Below, piece by piece: positions 1 through 5,556 of a stretch of DNA of 5,574 nucleotides. Each line of letters starts with the position of its first letter. Positions within the stretch are counted from its first letter, which is position 1. This stretch comes from Pseudomonadota bacterium (GTDB lineage Bacteria > Bdellovibrionota > Bacteriovoracia > Bacteriovoracales > Bacteriovoracaceae), in NCBI GenBank assembly GCA_023432655.1, contig JAEYUK010000015.1, positions 1-5,574 on the forward strand, given 5' to 3'. The position numbers and the translations under genes were made by a program. A model generated the notes under the pieces. It was not told the DNA's origin. It made no database searches and saw only the letters and a list, made by a program, of their open reading frames with translations.

Positions 1-2149
1 GTTGAAGGCCATGAATTTCTTCAGTCATATTGGTAGCATTTTTATAATGACTATCCAGTGCCTCTTGACCCTGAAGTGATTCGGAGGCCACAAGGTAAGA
101 AAGGCATTGGTTTTTAAGCGCACGCTCCCCAAAAGCTTTTGGAGTTAGTTCAAATTTAGAGTTTTTTGAAAGACGCATATGTTCTTCTAGGAACCAACCC
201 TGGAAGTGCTCGCCGATTTTCTTTCGCATGTTCTTTAGAACCAGTTCAATGCCGTCAAAATCCGGCATACTCATTTCCTGAGAAAGAGCATTACTGGTTG
301 GAAGATCCAGAAGATAAGACTTAAACGACAAATCAATAGAATGATCTTTTAGAAGATTTTCAAAGGCCTTCTTAAAATCAGAATCAAGTTCTGATTTTAA
401 AGTCTTGTTTTTTTGATAGTAATCAAATTCAGTTCTAAAGACATGCTGATAAATTTTCTGAGTCGCCTCATAGCGGCAGTAAGCATCACTATCTGCACTC
501 ATAAGTGTAATGAGATCAGATACGGAATAATCATATTCCACATGAACAGGTGCTGAAAAACCTCTGTTAAGAGATGGAATAACGTCATCAGAAACTTTAA
601 AAGTAAAAGTTTCTTTTAGTTTTTTAATTTCCAGAAGGTGCTCTTCCTGGGTGTTATTTTTTACATTTAAAAGTCCCACCACCAGCGGCATATGGAGGAT
701 ATTTCCTTCCGGTGCAGGAATGGGAGTTGTTGGATACTTCTGCTCAATATCAAGGATAAAGTTTTCGCCTTCTTTGCGGGAGGTTACTTTTAGGGTTGGA
801 GTTCCAGAGCGTGAGTACCAGTTTTTAAACTGCGATAAATCCTTCCCGCTAGCGAGTTCCATGGCCTCTACAAAGTCTTCCGTCGTTACGGCCTTCCCGT
901 CATTTAATTCAAAATACTTATTCATTCCCTTACGGAAGTTTTCTTTTCCAATTAAGGTGTGAATCATGCGGATAATTTCTGCCCCTTTCTCATAAATGGT
1001 TCGGGTGTAGAAATTGTTAATTTCAATATAACTTGAAGGGCGGATCGGGTGTGCCATGGGACCTGCGTCCTCAGCGAACTGACCTTCTTTTAAGAGACGA
1101 ACGTCTTCCAGACGCTTCACTGCCCGGGAAAGCATATCCGAAGAAAATTCCTGATCTCTAAAAACCGTTAAACCTTCTTTTAAAGTCAGTTGAAACCAGT
1201 CCCGGCAAGTCACTCGGTTACCAGTCCAGTTATGAAAGTACTCGTGGCCAATCACTCCCTGAATGTTTTGGAAATCATGGTCAGTGGCACTGTGTTCATT
1301 GGCGAGAGTATACGTGGAGTTAAAAATATTAAGTCCCTTATTCTCCATCGCCCCCATGTTGAATGAATCAACCGCCACAATCATGTAGATATCAAGGTCG
1401 TATTCAAGACCAAAAGTATCCTCATCCCACTTCATACTTTGCTTTAAAGATTCCATGGCATGGGGAGTTTTATTTAAGTTCCCTTTATCGACGTAAATCT
1501 CAAGCGATACATTTTTTCCAGACATGGTCTTAAAGGTATCCCGGGCCACATCAAAGTCACCGGCAACCATTGCGAAAAGGTAACTTGGTTTTCTAAACGG
1601 GTCTTCCCACTGGGCCCAGTGCCTGCCATCAGCTAAATCCCCCGATCCAATTTTATTTCCGTTAGACAGAAGGAAAGGATAAAGCTTTTTATCCGCAATC
1701 ATCTTCGTTTTATACATCGCCATGACATCCGGACGATCGATAAAATAAGTGATTCTTCTGAACCCCTCCGGCTCGCACTGAGTACAAAGCTGAGGTCCAG
1801 ACTGATAAAAGCCTTCCATTGCTTTATTGTTAGCAGGATCAATTTTATTTTGAATTTCAAGCGTGAAGGAATTTTCCTCAACATCCAGAATCACTAATTT
1901 GTCAGAAGTCACAAGAAACTTTTTCTCAGGAAGAGTTTCGCCGTTTAATTTAACGCCTAAAAACTCCAGGCCTTCTCCGTTTAATTCAAGAGTTACTTTC
2001 TGATCCTTTAATTCTTCTCGCTTTTGAAGCTTCATAACTGAGCTTACTATTGTGTGAGAAGCGAAGATATCCACCGTGAGGTCAATGGTATCAATCACAA
2101 AAGGAGAAGGTTGATAGTCTTTAAGAAAAATAGTTTTAGGCGTTTGCAT
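1..2149 (-). CDS. pepN: Aminopeptidase N (M1 family zinc metallopeptidase), C-terminus cut by window edge
   Basis: Cytosolic zinc aminopeptidase that removes N-terminal residues from peptides in the last steps of protein turnover. About 716 codons are visible and stay open to the left edge; E. coli PepN has 870 residues, so roughly 150 C-terminal residues lie outside. The substrate-anchoring GAMEN motif is at residues 266-270. The zinc site HEYFH is at 302-306 (H302, H306, catalytic E303), with the third ligand E325 in LKEGLTVF. Y386 in IYEKGAE matches the transition-state tyrosine. All sit five residues later than I recall for E. coli PepN, so catalysis should be intact. The stretch from GHEYFHNWTGNRVTCRDW onward is nearly identical to enterobacterial PepN. 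There is no signal peptide, as expected. The start MQTPKTIFLKDYQP is supported by a strong Shine-Dalgarno and by family alignment (a short leader before the YQ-P region). The first 14 bases overlap the upstream DUF2797 gene. Confidence 0.98.
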   Translation of the reverse strand, partial: MQTPKTIFLKDYQPSPFVIDTIDLTVDIFASHTIVSSVMKLQKREELKDQKVTLELNGEGLEFLGVKLNGETLPEKKFLVTSDKLVILDVEENSFTLEIQNKIDPANNKAMEGFYQSGPQLCTQCEPEGFRRITYFIDRPDVMAMYKTKMIADKKLYPFLLSNGNKIGSGDLADGRHWAQWEDPFRKPSYLFAMVAGDFDVARDTFKTMSGKNVSLEIYVDKGNLNKTPHAMESLKQSMKWDEDTFGLEYDLDIYMIVAVDSFNMGAMENKGLNIFNSTYTLANEHSATDHDFQNIQGVIGHEYFHNWTGNRVTCRDWFQLTLKEGLTVFRDQEFSSDMLSRAVKRLEDVRLLKEGQFAEDAGPMAHPIRPSSYIEINNFYTRTIYEKGAEIIRMIHTLIGKENFRKGMNKYFELNDGKAVTTEDFVEAMELASGKDLSQFKNWYSRSGTPTLKVTSRKEGENFILDIEQKYPTTPIPAPEGNILHMPLVVGLLNVKNNTQEEHLLEIKKLKETFTFKVSDDVIPSLNRGFSAPVHVEYDYSVSDLITLMSADSDAYCRYEATQKIYQHVFRTEFDYYQKNKTLKSELDSDFKKAFENLLKDHSIDLSFKSYLLDLPTSNALSQEMSMPDFDGIELVLKNMRKKIGEHFQGWFLEEHMRLSKNSKFELTPKAFGERALKNQCLSYLVASESLQGQEALDSHYKNATNMTEEIHGLQ

Positions 2150-2948
2150 GGATTTCCTCCAAAGTGACCTCATAGCCAGCGTGAGATCGGACATTCAGAA
2201 CTCCTGAATCAAAAATAAGGTACTGGCCCTTAATTCCCAGCAGGCGTCCGGTTATTTCAGAGACTTTATCCAGATTAAAGCTACTCACTTTTTCCGGATA
2301 ACTCTCAACAGGGTAATTAAATTTCATGACTTCTTCATCGAGGACCGTATACTCAAAATCTTTAAGTTCAGAGGCCAACTCTCCTAAGAGTTTATCTCTC
2401 CAGGATTTGAGATCAATACTCTCCGGCTCTCCTCTTAGCATCTTTCTCCAATCTGTTTTATCAGAGATATGCTTTTTAAAGAGCACCTCGATCTGTCCTG
2501 ATAAAAATCTGTTTTTCACTTCCAGGATCGGCAAGGCCTCACTCGCACCTTGATCCATCCAGCGGATTGGGACTTGAGTTTTACGAGTGATACCCACTTT
2601 TAAACCAGAAGAGTTGGCGAGATAGATAATGTGTGACTTAAAGCAATTCTCCTCACCCCACTCTGGCTCTCGACAAGTGCCTTTATCATAGTGACAAGTT
2701 TCAGGTTTAAGAATGCATAAATCACATGAAGCGAGCTTGATAGTGCAAGGAAAACAATGTCCTTGAGCATAAGATTTTTTTGTCTTCTTGCCGCAATTAA
2801 CACAGAATATTTGTCCAGAATAGACAAGCTTAACATGCTTTCCCACCAGTTGGGTGAGATCAAAATGCACCCCGCGGAGTTCCAAACAATAACTTACGGG
2901 ACTTAGAAACTGCGTTTCCATTTTATTAAGAGGACCAAAATATTTCAT
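2136..2948 (-). CDS. DUF2797 family cysteine-rich protein, possible GIY-YIG-like core
   Basis: 270-residue cytosolic protein of unknown function with no signal peptide. I recognise DUF2797 from the blocks around residues 79-105 (ILKPETCHYDKGTCREPEWGE) and 106-135 (YLANSSGLKVGITR, then RWMDQGA). The N-terminal part has three CxxC pairs (C49/C52, C65/C68, C75/C78) plus C85, C92 and C102, which is likely one or two zinc sites. Residues 106-160 look like a degenerate GIY-YIG fold: Y109, KVGIT at 117-121, R129 and E154 are spaced like the nuclease core, though this is my inference. Residues 205-265 form a conserved C-terminal part with the LLGIKGQYLIFDSGVLN signature. The first ATG is preferred because family members I recall begin with a similar G-x-L-x-K-M segment, here GPLNKM at 5-10. 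No Shine-Dalgarno precedes it; a promoter-like -10 lies six bases upstream. The gene overlaps pepN by 14 bases, and from memory DUF2797 genes also sit near pepN in pseudomonads. Confidence 0.9.
   Translation of the reverse strand: MKYFGPLNKMETQFLSPVSYCLELRGVHFDLTQLVGKHVKLVYSGQIFCVNCGKKTKKSYAQGHCFPCTIKLASCDLCILKPETCHYDKGTCREPEWGEENCFKSHIIYLANSSGLKVGITRKTQVPIRWMDQGASEALPILEVKNRFLSGQIEVLFKKHISDKTDWRKMLRGEPESIDLKSWRDKLLGELASELKDFEYTVLDEEVMKFNYPVESYPEKVSSFNLDKVSEITGRLLGIKGQYLIFDSGVLNVRSHAGYEVTLEEIHANA
2150..2160 (-). promoter_or_regulatory. Ribosome binding site of pepN inside the DUF2797 coding region
   Basis: On the minus strand GGAGGA ends five bases before the pepN ATG, a near-perfect Shine-Dalgarno with good spacing. 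It lies within the last codons of the upstream DUF2797 gene, whose stop codon falls 11-13 bases downstream of the pepN start. This arrangement fits translational coupling or reinitiation and fixes the pepN start. Confidence 0.85.
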
Positions 2949-2954
2949 GGCCGA

Positions 2955-2983
2955 ATTATCTTACAAATAGCTTCATCTGTCTT
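2955..2983 (-). promoter_or_regulatory. Putative promoter of the DUF2797-pepN operon, giving a leaderless mRNA
   Basis: On the minus strand a -35-like AAGACA (2978-2983, four of six matches to TTGACA) is followed by a 17-base spacer and a -10-like GATAAT (2955-2960, five of six matches to TATAAT). Six bases separate the -10 from the ATG, so transcription would be expected to start at or within a base or two of the start codon. The lack of a Shine-Dalgarno upstream of this gene agrees with that. Read by eye; the start site is an inference. Confidence 0.5.
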
Positions 2984-3000
2984 AGAAAAATGTTCCAGCA

Positions 3001-3029
3001 TTGCATTCATAGTAAATTACACAAATAAT
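3001..3029 (+). promoter_or_regulatory. Putative sigma-70-type promoter of the 218-residue lipoprotein gene
   Basis: TTGCAT (3001-3006) has the first three, most conserved bases of a -35 element. It is followed by a 17-base spacer and AATAAT (3024-3029), five of six matches to the -10 consensus. Transcription from about 3036 would leave a 5' leader of about 50 bases. The site lies in the 137-base region between the divergent DUF2797 and lipoprotein genes, whose remaining sequence shows no other clear signal. Confidence 0.45.
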
Positions 3030-3072
3030 ATTGGGCAAGAGTTAATGACTCGCATCTCATAACTTTATTTTA

Positions 3073-3078
3073 AAAGGA
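3073..3078 (+). promoter_or_regulatory. Ribosome binding site of the 218-residue lipoprotein gene
   Basis: AAAGGA ends seven bases before the ATG at 3086, a normal Shine-Dalgarno distance. It supports this start, which also gives a complete lipoprotein signal peptide. Confidence 0.7.
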
Positions 3079-3085
3079 CGGTATT

Positions 3086-3742
3086 ATGAAAAGGTGGCTT
3101 CTCGCCCTGAAAACGATGGTCTTGTCGGTAGCATTACTTGTTGCTGCTAGCTGTGGTAATCAAGAGGGTGTTCCTGAACTAAATGGTGTTAAAGGTCCAA
3201 TCATTAACGTTGTTAATGGTCAGGTTCTTGTGACATTTAAATTCCTAAACTTAACTGGTGACTTTGGTCTAGGTGGACCAGTTCCAGAGACGAAAAATTC
3301 AACTTTTGCTTTCACTCCAAACATTCAAGATGGCGGGATGCTTTTTGTTCTCTCTCTTGATCCACAAGATCTAGAAGCAATTGATATCGGTATTGGTGAC
3401 GGGAACACTCTTCCAGACGGAAGACCGGTACCAGGGATTCCAGGCGGACGTTTAGAGAATTCTTTACGTATCGATACTCAGCTTAATGATATCTCTTTCT
3501 ACTATCACGAGTCCCTATTCGGTATCTGGATTCCAGTTGGATTTGAAACTGCAGGTATCTCAGGTTACTGGAACATCAACCAAAACGGTAAGAACATTGG
3601 TTTCTTCGGTTTAGTGGGTAACGATCCTAATCGTGACTATAAAGCTGGTGGTATTCTTCTTCTCCGCCGCGAGCACTTGAAGAACAAAGACCTTAAAAAT
3701 CTTCTCAAGCTTTCTAAACGCTACCCAAATCGCGTATTCTAA
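3086..3742 (+). CDS. Predicted outer-membrane lipoprotein of unknown function
   Basis: 218 residues; I do not recognise the family. The N-terminus is a lipoprotein signal peptide: basic MKR, a hydrophobic stretch at about 4-19, and a lipobox-like AASC with lipidated Cys at 23. Gly follows the Cys, so by the E. coli Lol rule it should go to the outer membrane. The mature part of about 196 residues has no other cysteine and no membrane segment. It alternates hydrophobic strands with Gly/Asn-rich turns, which suggests a beta-rich fold. Residues 105-123 form a Gly/Pro-rich loop (DGNTLPDGRPVPGIPGG). Residues 194-216 are strongly basic. Codon use differs from the neighbouring ankyrin gene: by hand count 19 of 28 glycines are GGT against 3 of 18 there, a bias typical of high expression. 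With its own promoter, ribosome site and strong terminator it appears to be a monocistronic, possibly abundant envelope protein. Confidence 0.88.
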   Translation: MKRWLLALKTMVLSVALLVAASCGNQEGVPELNGVKGPIINVVNGQVLVTFKFLNLTGDFGLGGPVPETKNSTFAFTPNIQDGGMLFVLSLDPQDLEAIDIGIGDGNTLPDGRPVPGIPGGRLENSLRIDTQLNDISFYYHESLFGIWIPVGFETAGISGYWNINQNGKNIGFFGLVGNDPNRDYKAGGILLLRREHLKNKDLKNLLKLSKRYPNRVF

Positions 3743-3750
3743 TTTCAGTT

Positions 3751-3789
3751 AGTTAAGGGGACTTCCGGTCCCCTTAACTGTAAATTTTT
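3751..3789 (+). terminator. Intrinsic terminator after the lipoprotein gene
   Basis: A perfect 12-base-pair stem (3751-3762 with 3768-3779) encloses a 5-base loop, TTCCG. It is followed after GTAAA by five T residues (3785-3789). The stem top is GC-rich (GGGGAC/GTCCCC). The hairpin begins eight bases after the stop codon. No T-run follows it on the minus strand, so it should act mainly on rightward transcription. The T-tract is set a few bases off the stem, which may reduce efficiency. Confidence 0.85.
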
Positions 3790-3831
3790 CCCGATCTCCT
3801 CTTTAATTCCCCTCATCCTTACTCCCCATTT

Positions 3832-3837
3832 TATAAC
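3832..3837 (+). promoter_or_regulatory. -10-like hexamer six bases before the ankyrin gene start (possible leaderless promoter)
   Basis: TATAAC matches the -10 consensus at five of six positions and ends exactly six bases before the ATG at 3844, so transcription would start at about the ATG. No Shine-Dalgarno is visible in the 20 bases before the start. No good -35 hexamer is found at 16-18 bases spacing and there is no extended -10 TG, so the call is weaker than for the DUF2797 promoter. The preceding 3785-3831 is a pyrimidine tract. Confidence 0.35.
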
Positions 3838-3843
3838 TAAAGC

Positions 3844-5022
3844 ATGAGATTTAATTTTCTTAACCTAGGACTAGTCCTGCTTCTGGCCACAACAGCTTTC
3901 GGCTGCGGGAAAGAAGCTAAGGTGAAAGACAATATTCCAGATGCGGCCTCCCAACCATCAACCGTTGATGATGGCTATCTTTTAAAAGACCTTAAAGCGG
4001 CCCTTTTAAATAATGACACCAAAACCTTTAGCTCACTTCTTGAAAATAATAATGATTTAAATCTCAATCAACTAATTCCTGGAACGGGTGAAACTTTCTT
4101 AACCCTTTCCATCATTAACGATTTCCGGGAAATACGAAATTTGCTCCTGGAAAAAGGGGCGCATCCTGAAGCGCCTAATGCTTTAAAACAACCACCCATT
4201 ATTGTAGCGGTAAAACATAATCGACTTAATTCAGTTAAAGTCCTTATCGGGTTTGATGTTGATCTTGATAAGATTGACTACCAGACAAAAGATAGTGCCC
4301 TCTTAATGGCGATTAGAAGAGGCCAGCAAGAAATGGCGAAACTTCTCATCAGTAGCGGTGCTAATCTGGAAGTTCTGGATAAAGACCTTAAAAGCTCCGC
4401 GCAACTGGCGGAAGAAAAAAACCTTAAAGAACTAAGTGATCTCATCAGAGGAATTCTTCAGTCTTCCTATGGGGCACCTGATATCAAAAGTTTTAAGGCC
4501 CTCATTCAGGAAGCGGATGTGGCGAGTTTAACCACCATCATTTCCCGCTATCCCAGTCTTCCGGTTGATTATGAAGTGATTAACCCATTGATGATTTTAC
4601 TCGAGATTAAACACAAATTTAGGGCCTATAAAACGGCCGAACTTCTGCTCAAATATCATGTCAATGTGAATGGCCCGATTGAAGCCGAAGAAACGCCTTT
4701 AATTAAGGCCATCAAAGACCAGAGAAAACCTTTTGCGAATCTCTTTCTAAAATTTAAGGCCAATCCTCAGATCATTGACAGTGATGGAAAATCCGCACTC
4801 ATTCATGCCATCGAAATCAACAATGCCGAATTAGTGGAGCTTCTTCTTAATTATTCGGCGGCAGAAAAGTACACCTTCCGAAAAGAAGGTAAAAAAATCA
4901 CTTACAATGCTTGTAAAGTAGCAAAAGAAATAGGCCAGAAATTATCTGACCCCAAGGATAAAGAGAGCAATTCAAGAATTAAGAAAGGCCTATCATGCGG
5001 CTTTTCCTTCTGGCCTTTCTAG
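3844..5022 (+). CDS. Ankyrin-repeat lipoprotein
   Basis: 392 residues. The signal peptide has MRFNFLNL, a hydrophobic core at about 8-18 and the lipobox AFGC with lipidated Cys at 21. Gly at 22 predicts outer-membrane sorting by the E. coli rule. A Ser/Pro/Asp-containing linker runs to about 43. Ankyrin-type helix pairs follow, roughly at 44-75, 80-110, 114-143 and 148-179, with a degenerate one at 180-205. After a less regular stretch (206-245) come three more at 246-277, 281-312 and 314-342. Typical marks are the LLLEKGAHPEA, LLISSGANLEV and LLLKYHVNVNG segments. Ankyrin repeats bind protein partners, so a periplasm-facing scaffold or inhibitor role is plausible, but the partner is unknown. 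C357 and C385 in the tail could form a disulfide after export. The ATG is chosen because it gives an intact signal peptide, although no ribosome site precedes it. The last 30 bases overlap the convergent ampG. Confidence 0.9.
   Translation: MRFNFLNLGLVLLLATTAFGCGKEAKVKDNIPDAASQPSTVDDGYLLKDLKAALLNNDTKTFSSLLENNNDLNLNQLIPGTGETFLTLSIINDFREIRNLLLEKGAHPEAPNALKQPPIIVAVKHNRLNSVKVLIGFDVDLDKIDYQTKDSALLMAIRRGQQEMAKLLISSGANLEVLDKDLKSSAQLAEEKNLKELSDLIRGILQSSYGAPDIKSFKALIQEADVASLTTIISRYPSLPVDYEVINPLMILLEIKHKFRAYKTAELLLKYHVNVNGPIEAEETPLIKAIKDQRKPFANLFLKFKANPQIIDSDGKSALIHAIEINNAELVELLLNYSAAEKYTFRKEGKKITYNACKVAKEIGQKLSDPKDKESNSRIKKGLSCGFSFWPF
4982..5020. repeat. 9-bp inverted repeat at the overlapping ends of the ankyrin gene and ampG
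   Basis: AGAAAGGCC (4982-4990) pairs perfectly with GGCCTTTCT (5012-5020) around a 21-base loop that contains the ampG stop codon; the ankyrin stop codon begins on the last base of the right arm. On the minus strand the stem runs into TTTCTTAATTCTT, so it could serve as a weak terminator for ampG. No T-run follows it on the plus strand. A bidirectional-terminator role is inference. Confidence 0.5.
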
Positions 5023-5556
5023 ACGGAAAACAGGAATTAAAAGCAGTAGTCCCGGAATAGCGATAAGGGTACAAACCACAAAAAAAGCTTCCCACCCCAT
5101 CATCTTAGACATCCAGCCAGTAGGACTTGCGAGAATCACACGAGGGATCCCCATTAGGGCAGTTAAAAGAGCGTACTGAGTGGCGGTAAACTGTTTATTG
5201 GTAAGGGACGCCATATAGGCCGCATAGGCAGCTGTCCCCATGCCACTCGCCAGGTTTTCAAAAGCGATAACCGTGGCAAGAGAAGTGAACGCAATAGGAA
5301 GAGAAGGCAAAATCGAGAACCCCAAAGTCGATACGGCCTGAAGAATTCCAAAAATAATCAGAGAAGTTCGAATGTTCATTTTAAGCATCAAAGTGCCACC
5401 AATGATTCCTCCTAACATCGTCGCAATCATCCCGAAAGTTTTCGCGACAGTCGCGATATCGGTCTTGCTGTAACCAATATCTAAAATGAAAGGAGTGGTC
5501 ATATTAGAGGCCATACTGTCTCCCACTTTGTAGAGGAGAATGAACAAGAGCATGAT
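4993..5556 (-). CDS. ampG: AmpG-type muropeptide MFS permease, C-terminal half only
   Basis: Inner-membrane transporter that imports GlcNAc-anhydroMurNAc-peptides for peptidoglycan recycling; in species with inducible AmpC it also supplies the inducing signal. 187 codons plus stop are visible, and the N-terminal half lies beyond the window. The segments LYKVGDSMASNMTTPF, IIFGILQAVSTLGF, the FENLASGMGT block (near 5233-5262), the SLTNKQFTATQYALLTAL block and TGWMSKMMGWEAFFV line up with the same blocks of E. coli AmpG, starting a little before its midpoint. About six hydrophobic membrane segments are present. The protein ends shortly after LLLLIPVFRLERPEGKAA and lacks the extra C-terminal helices of the 491-residue E. 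coli protein, so it is likely a 12-helix short form. The apparent extension MYKRQ upstream of 5556 is adapter sequence, not protein. Its 3' end overlaps the ankyrin gene by 30 bases. Confidence 0.92.
   Translation of the reverse strand: MMLLFILLYKVGDSMASNMTTPFILDIGYSKTDIATVAKTFGMIATMLGGIIGGTLMLKMNIRTSLIIFGILQAVSTLGFSILPSLPIAFTSLATVIAFENLASGMGTAAYAAYMASLTNKQFTATQYALLTALMGIPRVILASPTGWMSKMMGWEAFFVVCTLIAIPGLLLLIPVFRLERPEGKAA

Noticed and set aside
651..962. Plus-strand open frame of 103 codons
   Set aside because: It lies antisense inside the conserved, intact pepN frame, has no ribosome site and its translation resembles no family.
1699..1884. Minus-strand 61-codon open frame in another frame of pepN
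   Set aside because: It overlaps the conserved pepN N-terminal domain, and its peptide is an out-of-frame reading of that domain.
2326..2863. Two open frames (plus 2326-2553, minus 2600-2863) overlapping DUF2797
   Set aside because: Both are shadows of the DUF2797 gene, whose conserved motifs lie in the chosen frame.
3009..3038. Alternative minus-strand promoter TTGCCC, 18 bases, TACTAT for the DUF2797 gene
   Set aside because: Both hexamers match only four of six bases, and the AAGACA/GATAAT pair closer to the gene is better and has optimal spacing. It remains possible as a second promoter overlapping the divergent one.
3039..3051. Small inverted repeat GAGT-TAATG-ACTC near the likely start site of the lipoprotein transcript
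   Set aside because: Four-base arms are expected by chance in AT-rich DNA, and nothing else marks an operator.
5163..5351. 62-codon minus-strand frame within ampG
   Set aside because: Out-of-frame reading of clearly homologous AmpG sequence.
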